From NCBI RefSeq assembly GCF_001637205.1, contig NZ_LVJH01000002.1, positions 310,001-374,000 on the forward strand: 64,000 bases of DNA, given 5' to 3'. Positions 50,756 to 61,005 of this stretch are shown piece after piece (within the stretch, counting starts at the first letter, position 1; each line of letters starts with the position of its first letter). Under the pieces are notes generated by a model. That model was not told the DNA's origin and did not search any database. It was given only the letters and a program-made list of their open reading frames with translations. The DNA comes from Paenibacillus glacialis. GTDB taxonomy: Bacteria; Bacillota; Bacilli; Paenibacillales; Paenibacillaceae. The translations under genes and the position numbers were made by a program.

Positions 50756-51703
50756 TTGAAAAGATATATCTTGCGAAGGGTCGGACAAGCCGTCCCCCTT
50801 CTTTTGTTTATTTCAATTATTTCGTTCGCACTTATCAAGCTTGCACCGGGTGATCCTGTTCTTTCTTTTGTTACTCCCAATATGGGAGCTGAAGACGTTG
50901 AGCGTATTCGGCAGAATTTAGGTCTTGATAAACCTGTGTATGTTCAGTATTTATTATGGCTCAAAAATGTACTTTCAGGTGATCTTGGCTACTCATTAGT
51001 TAATCATCGTCCTGTGATGGAGCAAATATTAGACCGTCTTCCAGCTACAATAGGCCTTATGGGTGCAGGATTATTTCTGTCTCTGCTCATTGCCATTCCA
51101 TTAAGCATGTATGCAGGATCACGTAAGAATCGCCCTATTGACCGAATTCTTAGCTTATTCTCTTATATCGGAATTTCCATTCCAAGCTTTTGGTTCGGCA
51201 TTATGCTAATCTATTTGTTCGCAGTAAAGCTCCATTGGCTTCCTAGTATGGGCATGCGAACGATAGGTTCTGACTCCATCCTAGATATTATAAAGCACGG
51301 GATTCTCCCTGTGACAGTACTCCTCTATATGAACGTTTCTGTCTATATGAGATATATTCGTTCCAATACCATCAGTCAGTTGGAAGAGGATTATGTGCAA
51401 ATTCAATATGCCTATGGTTCTACTACGGGAACCGTTCTATGGAAGCATGTACTCAAGAATGTGCTCCTACCCGTCATTACCATTCTAGGGATGTCTCTTC
51501 CAGAGCTCATTGCAGGAGCCTTCATTACAGAATCCGTATTCTCTTGGCCTGGCATGGGTTCACTAGGCATTACAGCAGTACATGGGCTCGATTATCCCAT
51601 TATTATGGGCATTACGATGCTCTCCTCCATCATGCTCGTTGTGGGTAATCTGGTGGCGGACATCTTATACGGCGTGGTCGATCCACGTATCAAAACGGGG
51701 TGA
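50756..51703 (+). CDS. Oligopeptide ABC transporter permease (DppB/OppB-like)
   Basis: The TTG start lies behind GGAGGGG. The N-terminus (YILRRVGQAVPLLLFISIIS) and PGDPVLSF are standard for the DppB family, followed by six spans and the EAA-like loop of binding-protein-dependent permeases. LIAGAFITESVFSWPGMGSL and DILYGVVDPRIKTG close the protein. It overlaps the next permease frame at GGGGTGA, indicating coupling. At 315 residues it is full length. Confidence 0.93.
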   Translation: MKRYILRRVGQAVPLLLFISIISFALIKLAPGDPVLSFVTPNMGAEDVERIRQNLGLDKPVYVQYLLWLKNVLSGDLGYSLVNHRPVMEQILDRLPATIGLMGAGLFLSLLIAIPLSMYAGSRKNRPIDRILSLFSYIGISIPSFWFGIMLIYLFAVKLHWLPSMGMRTIGSDSILDIIKHGILPVTVLLYMNVSVYMRYIRSNTISQLEEDYVQIQYAYGSTTGTVLWKHVLKNVLLPVITILGMSLPELIAGAFITESVFSWPGMGSLGITAVHGLDYPIIMGITMLSSIMLVVGNLVADILYGVVDPRIKTG

Positions 51704-51711
51704 GAAGCAAC

Positions 51712-52557
51712 ATGAACTCAATTAGATGGCGTAATATAACAACACAATTACGCGAACAAAAAATAGGTATAGCTGCCATTGGAATTCTGGTGCTATTTGT
51801 GATTGCTGCGGCATTTGCTTTCCTATCTCGACATGACCCCAATCAAATCGTAGTGCTTGATCGATTAAAGCAACCTGATTCTAATCATTGGTTCGGAACA
51901 GACGATTACGGACGAGATTATTTTGCCAGAGCTTTATATGGGGGCCGAGTATCTCTTAGCGTCGGTTTTCTCTCTATGGTTATCTCCGTCTCGCTAGGAA
52001 TGGCGGTAGGAACGATCAGCGGTTATTTCGGAGGTTGGGTAGATACTCTACTTATGCGATCGGTTGACGTACTTATGGCCATCCCTTCTTTCTTTCTTAT
52101 GCTTATATTGAATGCATATATGAAACCGGGAATTGGAACGATCATTGTCATCATAGGTGCACTCAGCTGGATGGGTATTGCCAGAATCGTAAGAGCTGAG
52201 ACACTCTCGGTTAAAGAACGCGAGTATGTGCTATATGCCCGTGTATCGGGTCAAAGCAAGTTCCGTATCATCCTTAAGCATATTATTCCCAATATTATGC
52301 CTACTATTATTGTGTCAGCCACGATCAATATCGCTTCAGCGATTCTTATGGAATCTTCCCTTAGCTTCTTGGGACTCGGTGTGAAGCAGCCTAATTCCTC
52401 ATGGGGAAGTATGCTAAATGATGCACAAAGCTTCATTAGTGAAGCCCCGTATCTAGCCATTATTCCTGGGGTATTTATATTACTGACTGTGCTATCTTTT
52501 AATTTCCTTGGCGATATATTCCGGGTAGCCTTTGAACCGAAAGCGAATAAACGTTAA
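51712..52557 (+). CDS. Oligopeptide ABC transporter permease (DppC/OppC-like)
   Basis: The N-terminal helix GIAAIGILVLFVIAAAFAFL is followed by NHWFGTDDYGRDYFARALYG, a DppC hallmark. The transmembrane domain, EYVLYARVSGQSKFRIILKH (EAA loop) and FLGLGVKQPNSSWGSML follow. The ATG at 51712 has GGGGTGAG upstream; the GTG at 51700 is less likely. It pairs with the DppB-type permease just upstream. Confidence 0.93.
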   Translation: MNSIRWRNITTQLREQKIGIAAIGILVLFVIAAAFAFLSRHDPNQIVVLDRLKQPDSNHWFGTDDYGRDYFARALYGGRVSLSVGFLSMVISVSLGMAVGTISGYFGGWVDTLLMRSVDVLMAIPSFFLMLILNAYMKPGIGTIIVIIGALSWMGIARIVRAETLSVKEREYVLYARVSGQSKFRIILKHIIPNIMPTIIVSATINIASAILMESSLSFLGLGVKQPNSSWGSMLNDAQSFISEAPYLAIIPGVFILLTVLSFNFLGDIFRVAFEPKANKR

Positions 52558-52643
52558 TAAATCTTATGATGCGTGTTCAAAAGATAACTGATTGAACAAC
52601 CTCTTATGGAATATTCATTAGATATATTGGAGTGAGGAGTATT

Positions 52644-53651
52644 ATGAACGACTTACTATCTGTTCGAAATTTAAAAACCTCGTTTATGACTCGTGCTGGA
52701 GAAGTCCAGTCTGTCAGAGGGGTTAGCTTCAATGTACAAGCTGGAGACGTTATTGGAATTGTCGGAGAATCCGGAAGTGGCAAGAGTGTCACTGCGAAAT
52801 CGATTATTGGATTAATTCAACCTCCAGGTAAAATTATAGACGGACAAGTCATCTTTAACGGTCTCAATCTGGCATCTATGTCAGACAAAGAATTACGCCG
52901 AATTCGAGGTAACGAAATTTCAATGATCTTTCAGGACCCTATGACTTCTCTTAATCCTGTTATTCGTGTTGGAAAGCAGTTAATTGAGGTCATCAGACGT
53001 CACCGTAAATTAGACAAACATGCTGCAAGACAACGGGCTATTGAATTGCTTCGTGAAGTCGGAATTCCTTCGCCAGAGCAACGGATTGACCAGTATCCTC
53101 ATGAGTTTAGCGGCGGTATGAGACAACGAGTGATGATAGCTATGGCTCTCTCGTGTAACCCTCAACTTCTCATTGCAGACGAACCAACTACTGCACTAGA
53201 TGTCACCATTCAAGCACAAATTCTAGGACTTATGAAGCAACTTAAAGAACGTACGAATACAGCCATTTTATTAATTACACATGATCTCGGCGTTGTCGCC
53301 CAGGTGTGTACTCGGGTTATCGTCATGTATGGAGGTCTAATTATGGAAGAAGGAACCGTGGAGGAAATCTTCGAACATCCACGTCATCCTTACACCCAAG
53401 GATTGTTGAAATCGATTCCTCGAGTCACGTCTGGTGGGCGGCAACGGTTATCTACTATAGAAGGTACTCCACCAGATCTACTTGACCCTCCTTCCGGTTG
53501 TCCTTTCATGGAAAGGTGTCCACATGCAGGAGACATATGTAAGACCATGCCTCACTATGCCAATTTCAATGAAGAGCACCGCGCTCTTTGTTGGCTATAT
53601 GAACCTGCTGAAGGCAATGATGCGAAATGGAGAGAGGGGGATACAACATGA
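52644..53651 (+). CDS. Oligopeptide ABC transporter ATPase (DppD/OppD-like)
   Basis: It has Walker A GIVGESGSGKSVTAKSIIGL, the signature FSGGMRQRVMIAMAL, Walker B LLIADEPTTALD, and a C-terminal oligopeptide-transporter extension with the Fe-S-type cysteines in GCPFMERCPHAGDIC. GAGGAG precedes the ATG at 52644. It overlaps the next ATPase gene by four bases. With its partner it energises peptide uptake. Confidence 0.94.
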   Translation: MNDLLSVRNLKTSFMTRAGEVQSVRGVSFNVQAGDVIGIVGESGSGKSVTAKSIIGLIQPPGKIIDGQVIFNGLNLASMSDKELRRIRGNEISMIFQDPMTSLNPVIRVGKQLIEVIRRHRKLDKHAARQRAIELLREVGIPSPEQRIDQYPHEFSGGMRQRVMIAMALSCNPQLLIADEPTTALDVTIQAQILGLMKQLKERTNTAILLITHDLGVVAQVCTRVIVMYGGLIMEEGTVEEIFEHPRHPYTQGLLKSIPRVTSGGRQRLSTIEGTPPDLLDPPSGCPFMERCPHAGDICKTMPHYANFNEEHRALCWLYEPAEGNDAKWREGDTT

Positions 53652-54634
53652 ATCCAAATCCAGAAATTCTACTAGACGTACGCGGATTAAAGAAGTATTT
53701 CCCTGCGCGTGGAGCTGGAAGTAGTGGAAGAAATATGCTCAAGGCTGTAGATGACCTCAACTTTCACATCGATCGAGGGGAAACCTTCGGATTAGTTGGG
53801 GAATCTGGATGCGGTAAATCAACGACAGGTCGAAGTATCGTACGCTTATATGATGTAACGGATGGTGAGATTCATTTCGATGGACATAATATTGCTACGA
53901 TGAATGAACGTCAATTGAAGCCTTTCCGTAAAAGAATGCAGACGATATTCCAAGATCCCTATTCCTCACTGAATCCAGGTATGAATGTCGCACAGCTCAT
54001 TAGCGAACCGATGGAGATTCACGGGATCGGAAGCAAGCAGGATCGCCGGGATACCGTATTAGAATTACTTGAGAAGGTGGGTCTGAAAACGGAGCATGCC
54101 CTACGGTATCCACATGAATTCAGCGGAGGTCAACGCCAACGGATCAGTATTGCAAGAGCCCTATCCGTTCGTCCTGAATTTATATTATGTGACGAGCCAA
54201 TATCTGCGCTCGATGTGTCGGTTCAAGCTCAAGTTGTCAATATGCTTGAAGATCTTCAAGCAGAATATGGCTTAACCTATCTGTTCATTGCCCATGATCT
54301 ATCCATGGTGCGCCATATTTCAGATCGTATCGGAGTGATGTATCTCGGTAAACTTGTCGAGCTTGCTCCAAGTGATGAACTGTATGACCACCCAGCTCAC
54401 CCTTATACTCAAGCTCTGCTTGAAGCCATTCCGCAACCCGATCCAAAGATAGCTCAACAACTATCTTCACCTTCGATTACAGGTGAATTACCAAGCCTGA
54501 TACAGGATTTCCAAGGTTGCAAGTTCGCCTCAAAATGTCCATTTGCTCAGGATCGGTGTCGCCAAGAAGAACCTCAATGGCTTGAAATTTCACCAGGTCA
54601 TTATACAGCTTGTCATCTATATGGAATGAACTAA
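53648..54634 (+). CDS. Oligopeptide ABC transporter ATPase (DppF/OppF-like)
   Basis: It has Walker [21 protein letters not shown], the signature [15 protein letters not shown], Walker [13 protein letters not shown], and a C-terminal cysteine cluster ([15 protein letters not shown]). The ATG at 53648 follows GGGGGATACAAC and overlaps the end of the upstream ATPase. It completes the A-B-C-D-F gene set of the transporter. Confidence 0.94.
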   Translation: MNPNPEILLDVRGLKKYFPARGAGSSGRNMLKAVDDLNFHIDRGETFGLVGESGCGKSTTGRSIVRLYDVTDGEIHFDGHNIATMNERQLKPFRKRMQTIFQDPYSSLNPGMNVAQLISEPMEIHGIGSKQDRRDTVLELLEKVGLKTEHALRYPHEFSGGQRQRISIARALSVRPEFILCDEPISALDVSVQAQVVNMLEDLQAEYGLTYLFIAHDLSMVRHISDRIGVMYLGKLVELAPSDELYDHPAHPYTQALLEAIPQPDPKIAQQLSSPSITGELPSLIQDFQGCKFASKCPFAQDRCRQEEPQWLEISPGHYTACHLYGMN

Positions 54635-54725
54635 AGACGATTCAGGAGTGTAAACTTTAGTTCAATCCATCTATATGACAACTAGTAAATATATAAGAAT
54701 ATAGGTAGGAAGGCGGAATCATAAC

Positions 54726-55175
54726 ATGAGTAATGAAATCAAAATCTCACAACACACTGCGATTTTACTAGAACACGCCAGAAAATCGTTGAACGATGAG
54801 GCACAGATTAGAGAAGCTGTGCGCTTAAAGGATGCCACACTTCTTAAGAATGCAGAAGAAGAACATTATCAATACGAAGATTTTTTTACGTATGCTGAGG
54901 AGCATACCGAGAAGCTCGAACAGGCGCTTGAAGGATATCGAATGACCTTTAATACCCGAAATGGTCTGAAAATTTGGGTTGAGGAGAAATTCAATCTCCA
55001 AGCCCATGTAGACTTCAGATTTGGTGAAGACAGAATGGATGAAATCCAACTTACTAAATACCAAGTATCACAGTTAAAGGAATCTCTTGCAGTCAATTGG
55101 GTCGTATTAGAGAAGCCGCTTCATGAAGGCATTCAAGAAGTTTCTTTAGTTCTACGTGGAGATGTCGATAGATGA
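54726..55175 (+). CDS. Hypothetical protein (149 aa)
   Basis: AGGAAGGCGG lies upstream of the ATG. The soluble, acidic protein is helical in its first half (HTAILLEHARKSLNDEAQIR, EEEHYQYEDFFTYAEEHTEK) and shows beta strands in the second (LKIWVEEKFNLQAHVDFRFG, VSLVLRGDVDR). I recognise no family and no catalytic motif. It is 90 bases after the transporter operon and could be co-transcribed with it; its own terminator lies 145 bases downstream. Confidence 0.6.
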   Translation: MSNEIKISQHTAILLEHARKSLNDEAQIREAVRLKDATLLKNAEEEHYQYEDFFTYAEEHTEKLEQALEGYRMTFNTRNGLKIWVEEKFNLQAHVDFRFGEDRMDEIQLTKYQVSQLKESLAVNWVVLEKPLHEGIQEVSLVLRGDVDR

Positions 55176-55661
55176 CTGCTACGCGGACGGGATATCTTTG
55201 CGATCGCTGTTGGCGGTGAAATGTTTTTTAGGGGGCAAAGACGAACCGCTTTTACAGAACAATTTCCTCCTCTGCACTACGATCTAGCGAACAGTGTTTA
55301 TAAATCCTATGTAAAGAAGAACTCTAGTGAGACTAGGGTTCTTTTTAGATTTAAACAACTAAATTCAATTTCACCAAATATTCCAATAACGTTTGCGCAG
55401 CCTCTTCGACCAAATCCCTGTGCGAATACAAGGTGACCTCGGAAGACTCTGGAGGTTCTTACACATCTGAGATACCAGTAAACCATAATGTGTATATTGG
55501 ATGTTCAGACAAATGCTTCTCCCTCCCTATAAGCATGAACAAAGCTTAACCATATTGCCTAACTCGACGTATTTAACATACTTTTTACACTTGTATGCGC
55601 TATAGCTAACGGTTGATCGATACAATACATGTATGCACACATAAATGAAGGAGGCTATGTA
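55176..55661. other. Intergenic stretch with terminator and a decayed reading frame
   Basis: It contains a terminator (55319-55346) for the upstream gene. Beyond it, on the minus strand from about 55450 to 55351, the protein-like sequence PPESSEVTLYSHRDLVEEAA, QTLLEYLVKLNLVV ends in TAA but lacks a start. This looks like the tail of a lost gene that I cannot name. Confidence 0.4.
55319..55346 (+). terminator. Terminator of the 149-aa protein gene
   Basis: GAACTCTAGT, GAG, ACTAGGGTTC (one G-T pair) form a hairpin followed by TTTTT. Confidence 0.85.
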
Positions 55662-56693
55662 TTGAAAATTGACTTTCACTTTCATCTAGAAGAAGGAACT
55701 TATTCTCTAGCATGGCTTAAACGTACAGGATTAGCATTGGAACAAACCTCACGTAACTCTTCGAGTCAGACAGATCATGAATCCCGTGCCTGGATTGAGC
55801 ATATCACCAGAAGCCTCTCCCGTAGAATGAAAGAAGGCTGTTACTCCGAGGATTGGATTACAAGATATCTAGAACAGGGCCGTAAGAAGGGTATCACAAA
55901 ATTCGGTGTTGTCGATCACTTATATCGTTTCCACGAGTTCAAGAGCTATTATGAAGAGTTTATGCTGTTAGATGATAGTCCATTAGGCAAAATGCAACGT
56001 GAATGGTTAGACCTTGTATGTACTTACTCTATTGAGGATTATTTATCCGGTATGAGGAATGTATCCAGGTTCTATGAAGAACTATCTATTGGTATAGAAG
56101 CTGATTATTTCCCTGGTAGTCAAGAGAAACTTCGGGCTCTACTTAAGCCTTATCAGTTAGATTATGTAATTGGTTCTGTTCATTTCCATGAGGGCTGGAA
56201 GTTCGATCATCCAGATTCGCAGAGTCATTTTGAACATTACGATCTATCTTTGCTGTATAAGCAATACTTTGATACTGTAATTGAAGCGATACACAGTGGT
56301 CTTTTTCAATTCATGGCTCATTTAGATCATATCAAGGTGTACGGGTATGTACCTCCAGATGAGGAACTAGAAGGTCATTATAACGATGTAGCTGCTGCCC
56401 TTTGTATTGCCGACGTCGCAACCGAAATAAATACAGGGTTAGCCTATCGCTATCCAACCAAGCAAATATGCCCCAGCTTTTCATTTTTATCTATTCTAAA
56501 AGATTATGAAGTACCGATCACTCTTTCTTCCGATGCACACTTCCCAGATGAATTAGGTACTATGCTGGATGATGCCCTTCAACTTGCTAAAGAGATTGGA
56601 TATGAAGAAATCGTATATTTTAAAAATAAGCAGCGCCTCGTTATCCCTTTATCTTCTCCTACAAACAACTCCCTTGTTAGCCTAGCACAATAA
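55662..56693 (+). CDS. PHP-domain phosphatase, histidinol-phosphatase-like
   Basis: The metal-binding motifs of the PHP superfamily appear in order: IDFHFHLEEG, KFGVVDHLYRF, SIGIEADYFPG, VIGSVHFHEGW, FMAHLDHIKV, ATEINTG and LSSDAHFPDELG. The closest recognised activity is HisK-type histidinol phosphatase, but the first motif is HFHLEEG rather than HxHxxxSDG, so the substrate may differ. A TTG start seven bases after GAAGGAGG gives about 343 residues; the ATG at 55629 has no site. No histidine-biosynthesis genes are nearby. Confidence 0.82.
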   Translation: MKIDFHFHLEEGTYSLAWLKRTGLALEQTSRNSSSQTDHESRAWIEHITRSLSRRMKEGCYSEDWITRYLEQGRKKGITKFGVVDHLYRFHEFKSYYEEFMLLDDSPLGKMQREWLDLVCTYSIEDYLSGMRNVSRFYEELSIGIEADYFPGSQEKLRALLKPYQLDYVIGSVHFHEGWKFDHPDSQSHFEHYDLSLLYKQYFDTVIEAIHSGLFQFMAHLDHIKVYGYVPPDEELEGHYNDVAAALCIADVATEINTGLAYRYPTKQICPSFSFLSILKDYEVPITLSSDAHFPDELGTMLDDALQLAKEIGYEEIVYFKNKQRLVIPLSSPTNNSLVSLAQ

Positions 56694-56734
56694 ATAGGTT
56701 CATGAAATCTTCCTCTATCTCTATATACTCAAAC

Positions 56735-56768
56735 AAAGATCCCCTATGCATGCTGGTAGGGGATCTTT
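56735..56768 (+). terminator. Terminator of the PHP gene
   Basis: AAAGATCCCCTA and TAGGGGATCTTT pair around an ATGCATGCTGG-type loop, about 40 bases after the stop. Confidence 0.85.
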
Positions 56769-56971
56769 CATTTTATATATTATCCATTAGCTTTTATTAT
56801 ATTTATTAACTTCCCTTTTTGACCAATCCCGCAACGGTACGATTCAATGGCCAGCACAATTTCAAACCATATCTATTAGCAAAACTATATTTGAATATTA
56901 TGGTATTGAGATACATAATCTGAATAATGTACGATCCCAAATTCAAAAAGTGAAAGGATGTTTTTACGATT

Positions 56972-57676
56972 ATGAATCAGAGAAAACACATCAAATGGCT
57001 TAGCATAAGCTTTCTTACATTCTTTTTCTTACTCTCTCTACCCTTCGCCACTTTCGCAGCAAGTACGGAGAATGCCACAGAATCGGATCTAACCATCAAG
57101 TATGATTGTTCTTCAACAGCTACCCAGCAAATCTGGAAAATCCAAAACCCTACCACACTCGACTATAACAGCAATTGGCCGAATGGCGGATACTGGATTA
57201 ACCGTAATGCCAAAGGACAGGAGATACAACAACAGTGGTTACCCAACATTCCTGCTGGTGGAGAAGTCACTCTTAAGTTCGATATCACGGACTGGGGCAC
57301 GTATTCTGGTCAGAACATCCCTGCTCGTTTAGACATAACCGATAAAAACTATAAACTACTTCAATACAAACTTGCTGTGTGTGAAGTAGAGAAGAAGATA
57401 GAGATTCAATTCGTTAAAACCGAAGGTACTAAAACATACTTTAGCGTAACGAATACGACTGATAATAAGTATAAGGGCCTGTGGTATGCTTTTGTTAAAA
57501 ATAGCCTTTATGCTAATGATGGATCTATCATTATTCCAAATGATGGTCAGCCTCATGATCTCGTTGTAAACTATTGGAATCTAAAAGACAATCCTCTTAC
57601 CAAATTGATCCTTTCTGCACCGGATTCCGGATGGTTAGGTGCCTTAAAACCACCTTTAGCTGTTTGGATACCTTAA
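56972..57676 (+). CDS. Secreted protein of unknown function (234 aa)
   Basis: A classical signal peptide (WLSISFLTFFFLLSLPFATF) is cleaved near TFAAS. The mature part has two beta-sandwich-like halves with many aromatic and Asn/Thr residues (TIKYDCSSTATQQIWKIQNP, NSNWPNGGYWINRNAKGQ, KLILSAPDSGWLGALK) and two cysteines that could form one disulfide (CSS, VCEVE). There is no SLH, LPXTG or CBM I can name. AAAGGATG lies a little upstream of the ATG. It stands alone between terminators. Confidence 0.65.
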   Translation: MNQRKHIKWLSISFLTFFFLLSLPFATFAASTENATESDLTIKYDCSSTATQQIWKIQNPTTLDYNSNWPNGGYWINRNAKGQEIQQQWLPNIPAGGEVTLKFDITDWGTYSGQNIPARLDITDKNYKLLQYKLAVCEVEKKIEIQFVKTEGTKTYFSVTNTTDNKYKGLWYAFVKNSLYANDGSIIIPNDGQPHDLVVNYWNLKDNPLTKLILSAPDSGWLGALKPPLAVWIP

Positions 57677-57697
57677 ACAAATTCGATACTAAATCCT

Positions 57698-57750
57698 AAA
57701 CTAAAAGAAGCTGGCATCGATATTCTATCGATATCAGCTTCTTTTAGTTT
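57698..57750. terminator. Bidirectional terminator between the secreted protein and the sugar ABC operon
   Basis: AAACTAAAAGAAGCTG and CAGCTTCTTTTAGTTT are perfect outer arms, with ATCGATA/TATCGAT inside. Confidence 0.9.
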
Positions 57751-57843
57751 AATTGAGATGGCATAAATAAAATTAACAGCCTGTCATTCATCACAGATAT
57801 TTTTGTGTTAGGAACAAACCTCTTTCCTATCTATACGTAGGGC

Positions 57844-58668
57844 TCATGATTTAATCGCACCCTGAGTAATCCCGCCAATAATCCATTTTTGCGCGAACAG
57901 ATACACAATGACCATCGGCGTTAAAGCAAGCAGGTAAGAAGCGAACGCCAGATTGAAGTCGGTGCCGAACTGTCCTTGGAACACATATTGCACAAGCGGA
58001 AGCGTGTAGGAATTCTGGTCTCCCAGCAAAATAAGTGGCAACATGAAGTCATTCCAAGTGGACAAGCAGGATAAAATCCCAATTGTTGCGCTGATTGGTG
58101 CGAGGAGAGGGAATATGATTTTCCAATACGTCCCCCACGTCGAAGCCCCATCCATCGTCGCCGCTTCTTCAAGCTCAATCGGAATCGAACGGATATAACC
58201 AACATACACAAAAATATTAAAGGCGAGGCCGTACACGACATAGAGAATAATTAGCCCAACAATGTTATTCATATGGAAGTCCGTCGTTACCTTAACCACA
58301 GGCAGCATAATGATCTGGAAAGGAATGAACATCGCGCTAATGAAATAGAAATACAATACTTTGAAGAATTTGTCCTTCATATTTCGCGCAATCGCATAAG
58401 CTACCATCGAGTTGGTTAGAAGAATGAATACTACCGAACTAATGGTAATAACCATGCTGTTCTTTAAAGCATTGAAAAAATTGGTCGCTTCGATCGCATT
58501 GCGGAAATTCTCAAAGTGAAGCCCCGTCGGTAGCGAGAAGATAGAAAGAGCCATTTCCTCTGGGTTTTTCAATGCGATGCTGATCGTCATATAGAGAGGG
58601 AACAAAATGAGCAGTGAGCCCAACGCAATAAGTACAGTAATGGTCCAATTCGTTGCTTTTCTCATCAC
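57844..58668 (-). CDS. CUT1 sugar ABC transporter permease (MalG-like)
   Basis: It is 274 residues with six membrane spans. The EAA loop is LEEAATMDGASTWGTYWKII, and the ends are typical (SLLILFPLYMTISIALKNPE; FAQKWIIGGITQGAIKS). It overlaps the upstream permease by four bases. It is the last gene of a binding protein-permease-permease operon without an ATPase. Confidence 0.93.
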   Translation of the reverse strand: MMRKATNWTITVLIALGSLLILFPLYMTISIALKNPEEMALSIFSLPTGLHFENFRNAIEATNFFNALKNSMVITISSVVFILLTNSMVAYAIARNMKDKFFKVLYFYFISAMFIPFQIIMLPVVKVTTDFHMNNIVGLIILYVVYGLAFNIFVYVGYIRSIPIELEEAATMDGASTWGTYWKIIFPLLAPISATIGILSCLSTWNDFMLPLILLGDQNSYTLPLVQYVFQGQFGTDFNLAFASYLLALTPMVIVYLFAQKWIIGGITQGAIKS

Positions 58669-59531
58669 ATATCCATCTCCCGTTTCTGTAAAAATTTAAG
58701 CTGAAGCGCCGAGATTACGATGATAACAATAAAGTAAATGACAGCGTTCGCCGATTGGTAGGCAAATTCTCCACCCTGGAATCCCCCTGTATAAATAAGT
58801 AGTGCAATGGACTGTGTCGAGCGTCCTGGACCGCCTCCCGTTAGAGCAATGATCTGATCGAATACCATCAGTCCGCTCTTCATAGCAAGCACCATATTGA
58901 TAGTGAAAAATGAAGCCAGCAAAGGAAAAGTAATACTTATGAATTCTCTGAATTTACCCGCTCCATCCAGATTCGATGCTTCATACAAGTCCCGCGGAAT
59001 CGTCTGAAGACCAGCCAAATACAATATTGTATTAAATGCGATACCCTGCCAAACAGCAACTATAACAATCCCGATCCACGCCCAATCGGCGTTACCGAGA
59101 ATATTTTGCGAGAGAAATTCACTACCCAGTTTCGCTCCCCAGATCGTAAAAACATTGGAGAACAAGTAGTTGAAGATGAAACCAACAATTAGTACGCTGA
59201 GAATGTTAGGCAAGAAATATACACCGCGAAAAAAGTTCTTGAATTTGATCTTGGCGTTCAATCCCAGTGCAATAAGCAAGCTGAGCACATTAATCAAGAT
59301 GGTCACGACAATGGCGTATTTAAAGGTGAATACATAGGAATTAATCACATTCTCATCTTTAAAGATGTTCACAAAGTTCTTGAATCCTACAAAATCATAA
59401 CTCTCGCTGAAGCCATCCCAGTTCGTAAACGCATAAAAGATCCCTTGTATCGCAGGGAAGGTATGAAAAGTAAAGAACAGCAACAAAGCAGGTACAGTCA
59501 TCAGGTAAAAGGCAATGCGGCGTTTAGCCAT
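58665..59531 (-). CDS. CUT1 sugar ABC transporter permease (MalF-like)
   Basis: The ATG at 59531 follows AAGGGAG and gives MAKRRIAFYLMTVPALLLFF. There are six spans, and the EAA loop is LYEASNLDGAGKFREFISIT. ALTGGGPGRSTQSIALLIYT is a hallmark of the family. An ORF extends upstream from 59594 into the binding-protein gene tail, but without a suitable site. It partners with the following MalG-type permease. Confidence 0.93.
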   Translation of the reverse strand: MAKRRIAFYLMTVPALLLFFTFHTFPAIQGIFYAFTNWDGFSESYDFVGFKNFVNIFKDENVINSYVFTFKYAIVVTILINVLSLLIALGLNAKIKFKNFFRGVYFLPNILSVLIVGFIFNYLFSNVFTIWGAKLGSEFLSQNILGNADWAWIGIVIVAVWQGIAFNTILYLAGLQTIPRDLYEASNLDGAGKFREFISITFPLLASFFTINMVLAMKSGLMVFDQIIALTGGGPGRSTQSIALLIYTGGFQGGEFAYQSANAVIYFIVIIVISALQLKFLQKREMDM

Positions 59532-59601
59532 AAGTTGGTTCTCCCTTCTAAAAAACAGCGGAGACAAGAGTACTTCATACTCCTCTCCGCGCATTTTTAT
59601 A

Positions 59602-60843
59602 TTATTTACGGTCGGTAACTTTGTCCCACTCGGTATCGAGTTTAGTCAGATACGCGTCAATATCCTTCTTTTGCAAAAATTCTTGAAAAATTGTCTCTAC
59701 TTTCATACCCGCAGGGATATAGTGATCGGCGAAATCGATCAAATTACCACTTTCGAATGATTCCTTCAGGTCAGTCACACTGGCATCGTCTTGTGTCACA
59801 CCTGTCACAGCTGAGAACGCTTTTTGTTCGGATATATATTGTTTCACGTTGTCCGGCTGGGTCAGGAAGGCTACAAATTTCTTGGCCTCCTCTTTATGCT
59901 TCGAGCTCTTAGCAACGGTCAGCAATGTATCCACACCGGAAACAAGCTTATTCTTCGTTGATTCATTTGTGCTTGGGAAGGGGAATACACCCAATTCAAT
60001 AGCCGGATTTGCCTTTTGAATTTCAGGTATAGCCCATACGCCCTGCATGTACATGGCAGACTCGCCTTTAGCAAAAGCAGTGTTACCGTCATTATAACCC
60101 TTACCAAAAACATCCTTTTGGGCAAACTCCAGTAGTTTAAGCTGCTTCTCAGCAACTTCACGATACGTATCCTTGAACGTTACGGTTCCTGCCGCACGCT
60201 GTGCGAAGAAATCAAGACCTACGATGTTGCTCTCCAGAGGATTGAACATTGGAAGTGTTGTCCACGCATCCTTTAGTGTGAGATAGAAAGCGTTTTGGCC
60301 AGAATCCTTAACCTTTTGAGCAACTGCTATGAACTCATCCCACGTTTTTGGAATCGTAAGGTTCAGCTCTTTGAAGATCGCTTTGTTATAAATAACACCG
60401 TTCGCATTGGTTGAGAAAGGAATACCATTCATCTCCGTCAACCCGGTCATACTTTTCAGCATATCGAGATAAGCGGGTTGGATATTCTTAATCAGCGGGT
60501 CATTCGTAAAATCTTCAAACAGTCCGCTTTTGGAGAGAGTCGAGTACGTATCCGTAGCTCCTATTCCGACTACGTCAGGAATATCCTTTTTCGCTACGCG
60601 TGTCTTCAGAACCGTTTCTGCATCCGGTGGATTCACTTGGGTTACCTTAATGGTTGGGTTAGCTTCATTGAACTTGGTAATCAACTTGTCGAAAGTGGCT
60701 TTAGCTTCAGCTTTATTCTGGAAGAATTCAATTTGGACCTTGTCGCCTGAAGCTCCTTCAGAATTACCGTTATTACCACATGCACTAAGCAAAGAGATCG
60801 CGAGTACGCCTGCCAAGAAAGGTTTAATTACTTTTTTCATCAT
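59602..60843 (-). CDS. CUT1 sugar-binding lipoprotein
   Basis: The signal peptide ends in the lipobox LLSAC. The family 1 binding fold follows (KVQIEFFQNKAEAKATFDKL, FNEANPTIKVTQVNPPDAE, WDEFIAAVQ-type segment TWDEFIAVAQKVKDSGQ, GESAMYMQGVWAIPEIQKAN). At 413 residues it is full length. It is the first gene of the operon, 80 bases downstream of a GTAAACGTTTAC operator. The sugar bound is unknown; no glycosidase gene is adjacent. Confidence 0.93.
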   Translation of the reverse strand: MMKKVIKPFLAGVLAISLLSACGNNGNSEGASGDKVQIEFFQNKAEAKATFDKLITKFNEANPTIKVTQVNPPDAETVLKTRVAKKDIPDVVGIGATDTYSTLSKSGLFEDFTNDPLIKNIQPAYLDMLKSMTGLTEMNGIPFSTNANGVIYNKAIFKELNLTIPKTWDEFIAVAQKVKDSGQNAFYLTLKDAWTTLPMFNPLESNIVGLDFFAQRAAGTVTFKDTYREVAEKQLKLLEFAQKDVFGKGYNDGNTAFAKGESAMYMQGVWAIPEIQKANPAIELGVFPFPSTNESTKNKLVSGVDTLLTVAKSSKHKEEAKKFVAFLTQPDNVKQYISEQKAFSAVTGVTQDDASVTDLKESFESGNLIDFADHYIPAGMKVETIFQEFLQKKDIDAYLTKLDTEWDKVTDRK

Positions 60844-60920
60844 CTAATCCCCCTGTTTGGTGGTTATTGTTGTTATTCCAGCTCTTGGTTATTCCTATTA
60901 TTCATCCACTTAATCATAGG

Positions 60921-60941
60921 AGTAAACGTTTACGTTATATT
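60921..60941. promoter_or_regulatory. LacI operator, site 1, upstream of the sugar ABC operon
   Basis: GTAAACGTTTAC (60922-60933) is a perfect palindrome. The surrounding 21 bases are identical to site 2 at 61006-61026. It lies about 80 bases before the binding-protein start and should overlap or flank its promoter. Confidence 0.75.
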
Positions 60942-61005
60942 CATGTGTTACCTTTTCTCCTATTTCAGGTCCCCCCTCTAAATAAATTAAGTTTAATATC
61001 CTAGC